Source: Pelobates cultripes
Lineage: Eukaryota; Chordata; Amphibia; Anura; Pelobatidae
Reading direction: 5' to 3'
Assembly: GCA_933207985.1 (NCBI GenBank)
Contig: OW240917.1
Coordinates: 124,955,829-125,019,828, forward strand
Length of the DNA: 64,000 nt
Shown here: positions 13,301 to 28,300 of the stretch, one piece after another
How positions within the stretch are numbered: position 1 is the stretch's first letter
Layout of the letters: every line of letters starts with the position of its first letter
The notes under the pieces: generated by a model
Databases searched by the model: none
Told to the model about the DNA's origin: nothing
What the model saw: only the letters and a program-made list of their open reading frames with translations
Made by a program: the position numbers and the translations under genes

Positions 13301-16300
13301 CATCAGCGGCGTTGTGTTTCTGCTCCCCCGTTCGTAGGAAGTTGGGGTCTTCGATTTATGCCAGGCGTGCTGAGGCTGAGGTAGCCTGGTCATCCGCAGT
13401 TGGGTTATGCGGCCGCGGACGGTCAGGTGCTTGTAGTGCAGTATACCAGTTTGCCACTCCCTTCTCCCCACTTGGTGGTCTCGCGTCGGCTCCAGTGCCA
13501 CGCCACTCGGGGAACACGGGGTGGAGGCAGGTTGATGCAGTTATGTGTTGCAGGACTGCTCTGGGGTGCCGACAGTGTGCCTTTAGAAGTAGAGGTAGGT
13601 TCTTTGCCATTGAGCTGTGCCCAGGAACACTCACAGATACGGTCAAATGTTTGTAGTAGTGGTTCCACTGGGTCAGTTGGTGTATTCATGGCGGCAGGGC
13701 CTGGTGAGGCAGCCATCTTGGTGGAGAAAGCCTTGTGTCACCTAGTTGCGGGGAAGCAGCAGTGCTTGGCTAGGCGGTCGTTCCAGAATGCCAGTGGGGA
13801 CCGGGATAACCCCCACCGGTCTAAAAGGGGGGTAACAGGGCTCAAATTCCACAAGCTCCAGATCAATCCCGGGATTGACTGCTTCCTAGTCCTTAAGTAC
13901 AGCTTCAGGCCGCAGACCAGTCAGTCTTGTGCTGTGTCCACCAGCTGCAGGCAATGAGAAGCCTAAATATCGGCAGATTATTCCTCAGGGTTTGAGGCAA
14001 GCTTTGGCCCAGAATATAGATCAATAATGTCCAATTTAGGCTCAATAAGTGGTTTTCCCTGAGAAGCTCCAGCAACATGTGATCTGCTCGGTTGGCTGTC
14101 AGGCCACTCCCCCCAGCTATATTAGATCTTAATTGTACTGTTATTATTTTTTGTTACCTTTTGAGTCATTTCCCTTATTACTGTTACACTAGATATTATC
14201 CAATGTTGTAGTTTTATTTATTTTTATATTTAATTCAATAAAGGTTATGTTTTAATAATTTGTTTATGAGTTGCTTTCGTACTTTGAAAGGTCAGGTTTG
14301 TGAGGTATGAGTTATCTACCTCCGATCCTCTCTTTACCTACAATCTTACAAATATATTTCAATTACGGGTTGCCCCCCCATACCATACTAGCAACTTGAC
14401 ACACTCTTCCTGCTTAAATAAATCAAATTAAACAGAATTAAAAATCAATAAAAAAAACAACTTAGCAACACTTTTTTCAAATAATATTAATTTGCGCATG
14501 TGATTTCCACATAGCTAATTTTTACATTTTGGCTATTTTGGCCTTAAATTTTAAATTCACTTTGATTTCTCACTTTATTGAATAACCCAGTAAATACTGA
14601 TGGTCTTGCTCTGACCTACCTACATTAATACTAAAAGCCACCCAATAAAGTGAAGGTTCCTCACCTGCATCTACTGTTTGGAAGAAATTATAGGCTCTAA
14701 GGTAGTAATGAAACTTAGCTCTCGGGGGTGCATATTAAAATATAGAAAAAAGTTTATTTTGTCTTATATAGTCAATAAAATATACCTGGAAATATGATCT
14801 TTTCTTTCCCAGGCTAACCACACTGCTGATTTTGATACTGGTTCTGCTTTAGTACTGACCATTGAGAGTACTTTGATCACTGCCTGTTCATCTGAGTCTC
14901 TAGTAAGCAAGGGCCACTTCAAGAACTTCTGTATACGCTTTGCTGATGGATTTGAAACCACCTGGGATGATTGGAAGCCGGAAGTGAGGACCGATCTCGT
15001 CATGAATGCCTGTAAATGTTTTTTTTTTATTTGTATTTGTTTTCAGTGGTATTGGTGAAACCACCATTATATCTCATTAAAAATGGTAAAGATACCAGAT
15101 GTGTTATAAGGTTTGTTTTTTTGTGTTTTTTGTTTTGTTTTTTTCATTCTGTTGTGTATGTAGGGTTACTGAGGTTACTGATAATATTCATGTAAAATAG
15201 ATACAACTTGAAATTAGGGATATATGCTAAATCTTTTTCTTTAGTAATGCCATATGTATAATTTTATTTCCATTTCTTTTTATATGAACAAGGACATAAA
15301 TAATATTATACACCATGCAAGCAATATTGTCAGAAAGTAAAGGGATTAAAATATGTACTTACCTGAAGTATACCTCTTTCAGTAAGATATCTGTGTATCC
15401 CAGAATGTTTGAGGCTATATCCCAGATTGCAATCTGCACATATATCATTGGGTGTCATACATATGGTTTTATGGTTTGCAATTCTGCAGACCGCAAAAAA
15501 AAAAACAAAAAAAAAAAAACTTGAATCTTATATACTAAAATGTTATTTACAATTTAGCAGTGCAGGTTATAGTTTATATTTAATTTGATACGTAAGGTGC
15601 CACCAAGTCACTTTTGCTTATAAAGTAAATTCATATATACAAAATTAATTTGCAAAGCTACTGTGTATCATCATTTGTAGCTCGGTATTTAATCTCCAAT
15701 ATTAAGCTTTTATCCCTATATTTGACAAGTATGTATTTGTGACTTGTGAAAAATGTAATCTGGTGTAGAAATTGGATTATGTTTGTTATATCTTTACATT
15801 TAATTAAAAAAAAATTAAAAACGCATAAACTTATCTTAGTTATATGTGATTTTCTCCTTTACCCTCTTCTTTTTTTCCCAAACAAAATCATTAATTTTGC
15901 TTGCTATGATTATATTCCTAGAATCTCAATTGGTTGTCTAGACAGAAAATAAGAACATTATTGGATAAGAAAGTGTTAACATATGCATTAATATTTCACT
16001 ATTTGTTTTCATCATCTCTGAGTATTCGTCACTCAAAACAATCTAACTTTTATGTGGTTGTTTTTCCTATCAGGTGTAGTTCCAGATGGAACATATGAAG
16101 TGTGCTCTAGAACAACAGGACAGGCTTCTGCAGGTAGGAACACCTAGTAATCAAAGTATTGAACCATTCTGTATGGTATGTGTTTGTTTTGCAAAGCTCA
16201 GCATCAATATTTTCTGGAATATCCACAAAATTGTTCCTCAAGGGATATTGTTTATTATTTTTTTCTGTATATGTTATGTTAAACATTTTAAATTGTGTTT

Positions 16301-19300
16301 GCATCTTTAACAGAAAGCAGCAGTGCAGGAACATGGACACTCAATGTGTTATGGAAGATGTGTGGAATTGATGTACACATGGACCCTAATATAGGGAAAA
16401 GGCTTAATGCCCTGGGTAATACTCTAACCACACTCACTGGGGAAGAAGATATAGATGACATTGCTGACTTGAACTCTGTAAACATGGCTGACATTTCAGA
16501 TGAGGATGAAGTTGACAGCATGTCTCCCACTGTCCATGCAGTAAGTTTATTTGATACCTAATTTGCCTTATTTTTATGACAGTTTGAACAACGTTATTGT
16601 ATTTCAGAGCATGGAAAAGACTTGGATTACATTCATAAAATGACTGTTAGCGTGACATCCTTTCATTGGCCTTCTCAATCACCTGCATCTAGGGATGATT
16701 GAAATCTGCTTCAGGTTAAAACATATATCTCCAAGAATTAATTTATTTTTTGTTTTTATTTTTTGGTTTTTTTTCTACTAAATTTGAGCTCCGAGGGCTA
16801 TTAGAATGTTGCTGTTCTAGTTGTTTAGAGTAACATTACAGGTAAAAAAAAAAATCTGTTTCAGTGCATTAATTTAAATGGTTAGTCCAAGCACTATGAC
16901 CACTTCAGTGATTTGAAACGTTGGATAAACAGAGATTAACTTCGATGCTGATGCAGGTCAGAGTTGGCAAGTGTCAGTTCTGTGCAACATTTGTTGCACA
17001 GAATGACCGTCAATGACTGAAAGTGGTCTGCTGATGCTTTCAGCCAATGAATGATGAACCCCGTGGCTTTTACAGTGCTGCAGAATCTGAAAGAATGCCC
17101 CTGGGCCACCAAGGAGCATCTGACTACTGTGGTAACTCGTTTAGTGCAATGTATATGCACCACAAGCCAGGTGTTTTGCTGCTTCCAGTCGAAGTGGGAA
17201 AATAATAGGGTCGCCACATGAATTATAAGCCACTGTGTACATACTTTAGCACAGTAAGGCTCAACTGAAGATGGAACTTTTCATAAAAAAAAATACATTT
17301 TGAATATACCGTATATACTTGAGTCGCGTTTTTCAGCACATTTTGTGTGCTGAAAAACCCCCACTCGACTTATACTCGAGTCAAGGTCTGTATTATGGCA
17401 ACTTACATTGCTATAATAAAGACCAGGACCACCGGGCTCATTACAAGCCTGGTGGTCCTGTTGGGGCTGACAGAGAGCTGTAACTTTTCCTGCAGCTCCT
17501 GTCAGCTCCACTGTAAGTCTCGCGAGAGCCACGGGGTCAGAGCGTTGCCACGGATTACTGTTGCAATGCTCCGCGCGGCACTCAGACGGCGAGACTTGCA
17601 GTGGAGCTGACAGGGGAGCTCACGGACCGGAGGAGAGAGAAGGGAGCTGACAGGAGCTGTAGGAAAGGTAAGTTACAGCTCGCTGCCAGCCCCCCTCCTA
17701 CACAGCCCATCCACTGGACCACCAGGGAATGAGAGCCCCCTCCCTGGCCAGCTAACAAGCAGGGAGGGGGGGACAAAAATAAATAAAAAATTAAATAATA
17801 TTAAAATAAAAATATTAATAATATTAAAAAAATATAAAATAAAATATTAATACTATAACAAAAAATGAAAATAATAATTAAAAAATATTATAAAAATGCC
17901 AACCCCCCACCAAGGCTCTGCATCACATACACACACACTGCACTCACACACACACACTGCACTCATTATATACACACACTGTAAATAAATATTCAATTAA
18001 TATAATTTGTGGGGGATCTAATTTTATTTAGAAATTTACCAGTAGCTGCTGCATTTCCCACCCTAGTCTTATACTCGAGTCAATAACTTTTCCCAGTTTT
18101 TTTGGGTAAAAGTAGGGGTCTCGACTTATATTCGGGTCGACTTATACTCAAGTATATACGGTAATTTACTTTTTAAACGGTTTGTAAATACAAACTTTGT
18201 TTTAACATGTGATTTGTGAAGCAGCTATTTAATAATTGTCTTGTCTTTACCCTTATGTCTCACTTCCTCAATTCCAACTTTCTCCTTGACCCTCTTCAAT
18301 CTGGCTTCCACCCCTCCACTCTACTGAGACTGCTCTTATCAAAGTTACTAATGACCTAACCTCTAAGCTAAATCCAAAGGCCACTACTCCATACTAATAC
18401 TTCTTGACCTCTCTGCTGCCTTTGACACTGTTGATCATGCTCTCCTTCTTCAAACTCTTCAATCACTCGGTATCTGTGACACTGTCCCCTCTTGGTTTTT
18501 CTCCTATCCGCATCCATCCCTTTCTTAAGCAAGATGCTACCCAGGAGCTTGTCCATACTCTAGTATTTTCCCTCATGGATTATTGTAACCCTCTCATATT
18601 TGGTCTTCCCAAAAACTGTATTGCCCCGCTACAGTCTTTAATGAATGCTGCCCCCAGACTGATTTTCCTCTCTAGTCGGTCCTCTCACACCTCACCCCTT
18701 TTTCAGTCCTTACATTGGCTTCCTGTATCCTATAGGAGTCGATTCACAATGCTAGCCCATACCTATAAAGCACTAACCAATTCTAGCCCCTCTAATATCT
18801 CTTTACAGATCCTTAGGTATGCCCCTTTTCAGTCTCTCTGCTCTGCCTGTGACCTTCTCCTGACCGCTGCTCGCACCCGTACAGCCAACTCAGGCTTGCA
18901 GGACTTCTTGCGGGGTGGCTCACTTCCTATGGAATAGCCTGCCTACCGCCATCAGACTCTCCCCTAGTCTATAATCGTTTGAGAAGTGCCTTAAAACCCA
19001 TCCCTTTAGGAAAGCTTATGGCCTCCCAGAGTAACCTCTACCTCGCATACCTGCCTCTTGCTCTCTCCCCCAGCTCTGCTTAACTAACTCCTATTTTGAT
19101 TGCTATTCTCTTTCCTATTGTGTTTTACACCCCACCTCCTATAGACTGTAAGCTCGTTTGAGCAGGGTCCTCTTCAACCTATCGTTGTAAAACGCTACAG
19201 AATCTTTTGGCGCTATATAAATGGCAATAATAATATGTACCAAACCGGGAGTCTGTTGAATATTGGTGACCCAGTATATGCAACACCTGTTATGTTTTCT

Positions 19301-22300
19301 CTAGTTTTCTTTGCTTTCCACTCATATTCTCACTCTAAGTGTAGCAGTAACTTAGTAGAGCTGTTGGTACCAGTGGTCTTATTATTGTCCTGTTTCCTAC
19401 ACATGTATTTATTACACTATTTAGTTCACTATCTCCATGTCAAGGCAACCTACATACATAGCTAGTTAAGACTTCTTAAGATTGACATGTAAACCTAGCC
19501 TGTTATTCATGTTACTAACTTTACTTTAAAATGAGGCTGCCTTTCCTAGGAGCAAAATTAGCTCTGTTTTTAAGCTTGAAGTTTTCATGTTATCTATGCA
19601 GTGCTCAGATGTACAAGCATGCTACTACTCCTATTTGTTTATATTTTACTTATCTCGTGCCTCAATAAAAAGAAATTGACAAAAACAAATTAACAACTAT
19701 ATAAAAAATGCTGTGGCATTTGCAGTTCCTGCAGGCCAAAACATATTGCCAGAAAGAAAGCATCATTCATAATCAAAGTCTTGTTAATGTTCACGGTTCA
19801 TCTGTGGGGTTGGGGATTTCCAGAGGGTAGAACAAGCTCTATCTAATATGACTTTGAGGCTCCCGGCATTCTACAATACAGGAAGTAAAACCAATGACAT
19901 TAATTTAAAGAGAAAACCAATTATGAGCGATAAAAATTTAGCTTTTTCTACTTTCATTTTTGCAAACTTTACAAAACTTTTTAGGGTAAAATCCAAATAA
20001 CCTGCCTATGTATAGACCCTATTTTACTATTGCTGCACTAAATTAAAATATTTAGGGATTTCAGGACAGTTTAAAAAAAAAAAAAAAAGCTCTACTAATG
20101 TCATGATTTACAATTTTTAAGTTGCTGTGCTGGACACTTCTTGGCCATCACATCCCCCAACAATTCTCCTGTTTGTTTTACCTTTTAACAGATATTGTGC
20201 CTGGAAATATGTACGCCAGTCATAAAACTTGTCAATCTTATAGCTGTATGCGTGTGTGTCTCTGTGTATGTATGTAATATATATAAAATGTGTGTGTGTA
20301 TATAATAAAAAAATATATAAAAATATGTAAGTATGTGTGTATATTTTTATTAAATGTCTCTGCTTTTATTTTTAGGGGAGCAGGTAGATCTTTGCACAAA
20401 TTGTTTTAGAGGGTAAAAGCAGCTAACATGTTAAGAACTCTTTCAAGGGATCTAATGTAGCACTAACAACACTGTTTAACGTTTAGAGTTCAGAAGCAGT
20501 TTTTGTAAATGGAGAAGGACCCAAGCCTACCTTTGGTCAGAGGCTTGTAAATCATCTACTTGGCTTGAAGCCCAAACGTCAGCGTTACTCAGTCCCTGCC
20601 GAGTATCTTACTGGTTCAGAAATGTTTGACTCTCGTTCCTCTGTCAGGTCCCATGACACCGCAAGCAGGTCACGCTCTTGGGCAAATGTATGTAAAATCT
20701 AAGGGTCTTCAAAATGAACTTCCTGATCACTCTGAATTTCAATGGAATTTAAATCAACATGAATCTTTGATTACTGCATGTTGGACTCTCACGGATATGA
20801 ACTGGTTTTAATTTATATAATTGATATTATATTGGGACTATATGCAAAATTTACATACAAGGTGGTGTTTTTTTGGTGGTTTTTTTTTGTCTTCTCTATG
20901 GCTAGTACCTGCTTTACTACAGATTGACTATTGGGACTATTTTTGTTTTGTCTTGTCTAGGAGACTATTGACTACAGGCGCCCAGGGCCACTTGGAAGCC
21001 AGAGTGTTGACCCCAGAGGAAGGAAATTTGTAAAGCGTCTTGTTGATATAAGAGAACTCAATGAACAAGCTAAAGTGATTGATGATCTCAAGTAAGTGAT
21101 TATGAATAATGCATTTTTCATTTGTTTTATATGATTTATTTCAGATAAACCTCTGTTTTGTCAAATACAATTCATTTTTAACCAATTTCAGTGCTTTCTA
21201 GATACATTTTAAAAAATATAAATTGCGTAAATGTAAGTTGTTTTTAAAGAAGTGATTATTTCTTTAATAAAATCTATGAAAGAATGAATTTATATAGCTA
21301 TGAAAAGTACTTATTCAAGCTGTGTTATTTTTTTTATTCATCTTTTTAAAGGAAACTTGGAGCAAGCGAAGGAACCATCAATCAGGAAATCCAACGTTAT
21401 CAGCACCTGGAATCTGTAGCTGTGAATGATATTCGGAGGGACGTGCGTAAAAAGCTGCGCAGATCTAGCATGAGAGTGAGTTAGCCACCAATTCCCACTG
21501 CTCATTAGGATGCTGTACCTGGCAAAAATAACTATTATTATTATTGTGATGTGTTCTATAGGCAGCTTCCTTAAAGGATAAATGGGGCCTGGGATATAAA
21601 CCAAGCTACAACCGTTCCAAAAGTATTACTGCCACAGGACGACCACCACTGAAGCGCACAGAGAGAGCCAGGTAGTGAAGTGTTTTACACTCAATTACAC
21701 ACAAATACGTGTTTTGTGTACATTGGAACTTTATCGATAACTCTGATCAAATTGGAACTTATCCACAAAAAAAATATGTATATAGTTTTTGTTTAGCACT
21801 TTATTGCATGTTTGCACTGTACTCCCATTTAAGAGCATATTGATTGCTACACTAAATTTTGGATTTTGAAGTGCTTTAATACATCCGTTTTACTATTATT
21901 TTTAAAATGCAACTGTCAGGACAGATTCATAGAACACCAGTCTTTCTGCCACTTTAAAATCTAATACAATAGAAAGCTCCCTATTCACATGTACTGAGGT
22001 CAGCATAATTTTGTGATTTCATTCTGTGTGAAATAATCTATAAATAAAAACTATGAATTCACAGAATGTTTAAGATAAATTTACATTTTCCTGAGCCAGT
22101 TTCTTGACTTGCTATGGGGGCTGCATAGAAGATGACTGGGCAATCAGGTATAAGTCTCATCATGTTAAAGGCTGCTTTATTTTTCACAGCCACAGACATA
22201 AAATACTGTGTACTTACAATCGCACAATAGCCACACATACAAACCTGTGTTGCCTTATTTTCCTATTCTCATACGCTTTCCCAGCTATAACTGTGTTATA

Positions 22301-25300
22301 GATACAATACAGATTACATATCTGATTTCACTACCTCATTGTTAGTCTGATCTACTATGTTGGAAATACTGCAAGGAGTGTGGCCTTCGGTGCAGGAAAA
22401 AATATGTTTGTTAAAAGTGGTATAATTACAATGGGTTTTTTTTCTGCACAATTTTGGTTTACTTTTAAAAAGTTATATTAATAGAACACTCTAAGCACCA
22501 AAATAACATAATCTTAATGAAGTGGGTTTGGTCTAAAAAAATAAGTGCCTTTTGTCTGTTTAATGTTGGACTTTCTGAAACAGTAATTTTTGCATTTTGC
22601 ATATAACTGTCATACTGGCAGCCCCTAGAGGTGCTTTCCCATTATCACAGTTCTTCAACATAGGCTTGTGTACAGTTGCCAAGACACACCCTAATGCATG
22701 TGTAGCAAAGTGGGGCCCCTGTCACTCCTTGGACCTGTAGGTAGATCAAAAGATCTTCTGTCCGGCATTGCGACCTTCATTGCTATGAGGCAATTTGTGG
22801 CATGTCCCTCGGGCTGCTGCTGATCACTTTAAATACTCCAGTCCTAGACTGGATGGAGCATTTACAGTGATTTGCAACTGGCAGAGGTGCATACCTCAAG
22901 CTCCACCCACACAACCATCAGGGAGCATGACACAGACCTCAACTAACAGGGAGCAGGACCAAGATCACAGTTCCCACGTAGCCAACATAAAATCAACAAA
23001 TGAAAGTAGTGTGTCACCAAGCAATATTTAAATCCCAATAAGAAGTTATTTTATGTAGTTAAATGAAATATAGATTTTCCTTTCAGTAGCTGCTACCACA
23101 CTGAATATGTTAATTCTCCAAAAACACACACAACCACGTGAAATCTTAAAACAACATATTAAGTGTTCCACTGTTGTTTTGAGATAAAATCAACAAAGCC
23201 TTCTCAAAAATAGCCAAAACCCACACATTACACACAGCCAAAACACACATGGCAAACTGCCACCAGCACACACAGCTACAACACCTCACATTCCTGTGGT
23301 GCTTTTTGAGGCTCTGCCTCCACTCCCTGATCACATTATGACTTCCCCCACAGGAAGGCTTTGTATAATGCTATGGGGTTTTGGGTAACGTCAGTTATGC
23401 GACCAGAATGCGCCTAACACCCCAGAAGTTAATAAAAAACTGCAATAATTACCATTGCAGGGTTAAGGGACCTGGGACACTGCACCCAGACCACTTCCAT
23501 GAGCTGAAGTGGTCTGGGTACCTATAGTGTCCCTTTGAAAGATTCATAGCCTCCCTGCATACAGAGACACATCTCTTTGAATTTTAGTTTAATTGATAAA
23601 TAAAAATAACACTTGTTGAGTGCTCAGTAAATATTCAACATATAAAAAAAAATTACACTCACATTGTGCAGCAGGAACTAGGACCATACTCGCCCCTTTT
23701 CTGTACAGCCCAGCCCATTATGGGCTTTGCTAATTACATTGGTTGTGTCACTTGGGAAGCCCATTCAGAGCTGCGCCCACCTGGTCCAAATTCCCCCCTG
23801 TCAATTTAGGAAGTATGTGAGATGTATTAGATTGGATAAAAATCATACATGATGACTTCACAAAAGGCTGACCAGCAGTATCGAGAAGATTATTTCGGCA
23901 ACCCTTTTCTTTTCTTTCATCCCAATAATATAATTTTTAAAAAAACACTGTTATGTTAAAAGTAAATATATTTATATTTTTACCTTTAGTGTTCCTTTAA
24001 CTCATATTCTTGTTTTTTTTTTTTGTTTCCCGTATAGTTCAAGGTTAGATGGCGAAGAACTTCCTGAAATACGGATCGAGGCAGCTTCTCCTGCTGGTCC
24101 TAGAGTCACTTTCAACATTCAGGACAGTGTAAGCACTATATAAGGATTTGTTTTCTTGTCATCATGCTTCCCTTTTAACGCTAAACATTTCTCCATGTTG
24201 TACATGTACATTTGGTCTACATTTGTTGTGATGAATGTCCAAAGAGCTGAGATGCATGTCAAACCCTGTGACTGACCAACCAACAACCTTTCACTCTGGT
24301 TTGGTGGTTAGTGACAATTCTTTTTGAAAATGATAGGGTAAATAATTAAATGCATGTTAATTAAGACATGAAAGATTTGCATTGGAATATAATTGTAGTA
24401 TAAGAAAAAATCTGGGCTGGAAATAGCTCAGGAGATAGATCATCTGTTTAAAACTGGAGCTCAGAGTAATGTTTTGTAAATTTTTTGTTTGTGTTTTATA
24501 CTGTAAATAATACAGAAAGTTAATGAAATAACTAAGTCCTTTTAAAGAATATCAAAGGGACACTCAATGCAACAAAATCAATAATTTTAATAAAGTGATT
24601 TAGGAGCATAGCTGCTGCCCCTGAAGCCTTGCAAATGGCACAGTGTGCAATTCCACACCCAACAGACAGACAACCACTAGGAACTTTCAATAGAAATGGA
24701 TTCATTTACGGAATCTGTTTGAAGTCCATCAAGCAAAGCATGAGACGCATGCTTTGCTTGATTCAGTGCTTCTCATAGGCAGTTAATAGAGCCTTGCATG
24801 TGCCCTGTGTCTTTAATGTTTTAGACTGCAGTGGAGAGTCATGGTCTGCCATAGAGAATCAATGTATTCAATAATTCTCAATGGCAGAATCTGACGCATC
24901 GCGGTGAGTGCAGCGCATGCGCCTAAGGTCCGCAATGCTCCTCTGTAAGGAGCATTGGCTTGGCCCGTCATCCTCTTTGAGGAGAATTGGATTAGACAGT
25001 CATCCTCGAGGAATGCCTCCAGGATGCCGTCACTCGAGGAGAAGGTTGGGGCAGCATTAAAAGAAACTCAGCGCTGGAGAAAAAGTGAGTATTAACTAAA
25101 CATTTACATCAAGACTGTAAGAATACATATATGTTAAAGGACCACTATAGTGCCAGGAAAACATACTCGTTTTCCTGGCACTATAGTGCCCTGAGGGTGC
25201 CCCCACCCTCAGGGTCCCCCTCCCGTCCGGCTCTGGAAGGGGAAAAGGGTTAAAAACTTACCTTTTTCCAGCGCTGGGCGGGGAGCTCTCCTCCTCTCCG

Positions 25301-28300
25301 CCCATTCGGCTGAATGCACACGCGCGGCAAGAGCTGCGCGCACATTCAGCCTGTGGCATAGGAAAGCATTTACAATGCTTTCCTATGGACGCTTGCGTGC
25401 TCTTCACAGTGAGAATCACACAAGCGCCTCTAGCGGCTGTCAATGAGACAGCCACTAGAGGCTTTGGGGGAAGGCTTAACCCATTCATAAACATAGCAGT
25501 TTCTCTGAAACTGATATGTTTATAAAACAAAATGGGTTAACCCTAGAGGGACCTTCATTAAGCTGAAGTGGTCTGGGTGCCTAGAGTGGTCCTTACTTGA
25601 GAGGTGGTGACCCCTGATCTTTTCTCTCAATGTTGTCTGTTTTTCCTAAATATGAAAGTCCACATGGGCACTGTATTTATTAAACCACATGGTCGGTTAT
25701 ACATGTAATTCTGTGGTTAAAGGAACACTATAGTCACCTAAATTGCTTTAGCTAAATAAAGCAGTTTTAGTGTATAGATCATTCCCCTGCAATTTCACTG
25801 CTCAATTCACTGTCATTTAGGAGTTAAATCACTTTGTTTCTGTTTATGCAGCCCTAGCCACACCTCCCCTGGCTATGATTGACAGAGGCTGCATGAAAAA
25901 AAACTGGTTTCGCTTTAATCACATACAGGAGGCTCTTGCAGGGTCTAGCAAGCTATTAACATAGCAGGGGATAAAAAAAATCTTGATTAAACAGAACTTG
26001 CAATAAAGAAAGCCTAAATAGGGCTGTGTTTATGGGTGGCTGTGCAAGTCACATGCAGGGAGGTGTGACTAGGGTTCATAAACAAAGGGATTTAACTCCT
26101 AAATGGCAGAGTATTGAGCAGTGAGGCTGCAGGCGCATGTTCTATACACAAAAACTGCTTCATTAAGCTAAAGTTGTTCAGGTGACTATAGTGTCCCTTT
26201 AAGTTCTTCCCTTGTGGATGATTAAAACTCCTGGCTGGTACCATATGCCCACATGTCACGCACCCCAAACATCTAACACATCCCTTATTCTGGAACCTTT
26301 GTTGATCCAGCATGTAGCTTTGGACCAAATCAGTATGGACCAACAGGTCTTGCAGGTTCCTATTCTTTTTATAGCACATCAACGGTGGATTTCTGGTAGG
26401 GAAGGATCACTTTCAAGGGCACATTAGTTTTTTTCTTAGTTGTGCCTTAAGTTGTAATGAAGCATAATAGATAAACCTTTGTCTTTTCATTTTTTATTTA
26501 TTATTATTAATTTCTGGCCTTGGTCAATGCCTGTTGTAAAACAGAATTTATATATATATATATATATATATGCACATAATATTTGTATCGTATTCGCTCA
26601 AATCTAATGCACATCTTTATTGGCAAAATATAGTATTAGAGTACGAACGGTGCATAAAATACGATAAGCATACAACACAAATTTGTCGGGACGACATGAA
26701 TGCACGTTTCTGTGTACAGTAAAGCTTTACTTCGCACATTTGTGCAAAGCAAATGCGAATATTGCCCCGTGAATTCGTGCCGTATTCCCGTCATATCTAA
26801 TGTGTCGCTCGTACTCGAATCTAATGTGCCATCGAAAATCTTTGTTTTATAGTAATATTCTCATACAAATGCGCTTTACAATTGCCAAACGAAAAGGTTT
26901 TTTAGCTAACAAGTTTCGAAATTTGAATGTGTATTAGATTTGATGGTGCAATAGATTTGCGTAAATACAGTATGTATATCTAGCAACAGATGATAGTGGA
27001 AATGGAACAAGATCCAAAAATTGTTGTTACCTTTTAAATAATAGTGCTCATTTCTGGCACAGTATGCCAGTGACCTCTCTATGGTCTGTGATTGCAATTG
27101 TGATCTATATTGTATGACTACAGGTCTTTGCACTATACAGGGGCTGCCAACAGTCCTTCAATCTAGGGATCTATTTGTAAATGCACTAATTAGCAAAATG
27201 TTTACGCAAATGAACAAGCTAGACATTTTATAAGCCACATCAATGATTTACGGATCTAAAGTTTGCCTGCTAGTCTTAACATATCATTCTCCTTAATTAG
27301 CATAGACTATTAAGGAATGATTACTAATATAAGCATATATAGAAAGTTGAGGTATACTGTCGAAATAACAGTTGACTATAATACACCATAGTACAAATGG
27401 GCATTAGATATGGTTGCTTATCTCTTTATTTTGTATGTTGATTACTATCTAAATATAGTTATTTCTTATTTTTTCTCCCTTTTCACTTAATGAAGTTGAA
27501 TAACACAGTTTTAGGATTAAATCGTCTATCTGGCTCTTCTTGGGAGGAAGGGTACTTCCAGGTATTTGTAATTCACAAACTGTGCTCTTCGTCTAAGTAT
27601 CACAACTTCATGGAGACATTTCCTTCTATTTTCCTTCTCTAGCACAAATTAAATGCAGAATGTATATCAACTGGTTTCATTAAGTGCACGGATTAAAGGA
27701 AGGGTTTGTTAATGAAGACCTCACATTGCTAAAATAAAGAGGCATACAGGATATTGTTGCAACATGGCACTGACACAAATGGAACATATTAATATAAAAC
27801 CTTTTTGGTTCCCTTGATCCATACAATTTTTGTAGTTATGGTAGCAGTGCTTTTTTATGGATGTCAGTCAGTTTATCATTTACCATTTACAGCACAGGTT
27901 GGCAGCTAACATAAGAAAACTCTTACTGATCTGTGTTTATAAGTCCCAAGGTCAAAGTTTGTTAACACAATTTTTTTTATCTATACAGATAATCACTGTA
28001 TAGTGCCCCCCTTTAATTTAGAGTGGACAGGCCTGGGTCTACAGTGACAATTTGTATATTGTATTAGTAAACACAGTGTTATTTACTAAAGTTGGAATTG
28101 TCATGGATTCAAAGGGATTTTCCAGGTCAAAGCATCCAAACTGAGAATGTTTCCAGTTTCCAGTTTGGCTAATATGGCCTTACATTTGAAATTCACTTTA
28201 AATCAATTCTCACTTTACTAAATAACCCTGCTGTTCCCTGGTAATGGAGCAAGCTGTGTTACAACAGCTTGCCCTGTTCCTTCCGATTCCTGTTTTTCTT

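Noticed and set aside
13400..13957. 185-codon + strand frame in a GC-rich block
   Set aside because: Several overlapping frames on both strands are open here because of GC content. No domain is recognised, so it is treated as mobile-element debris.
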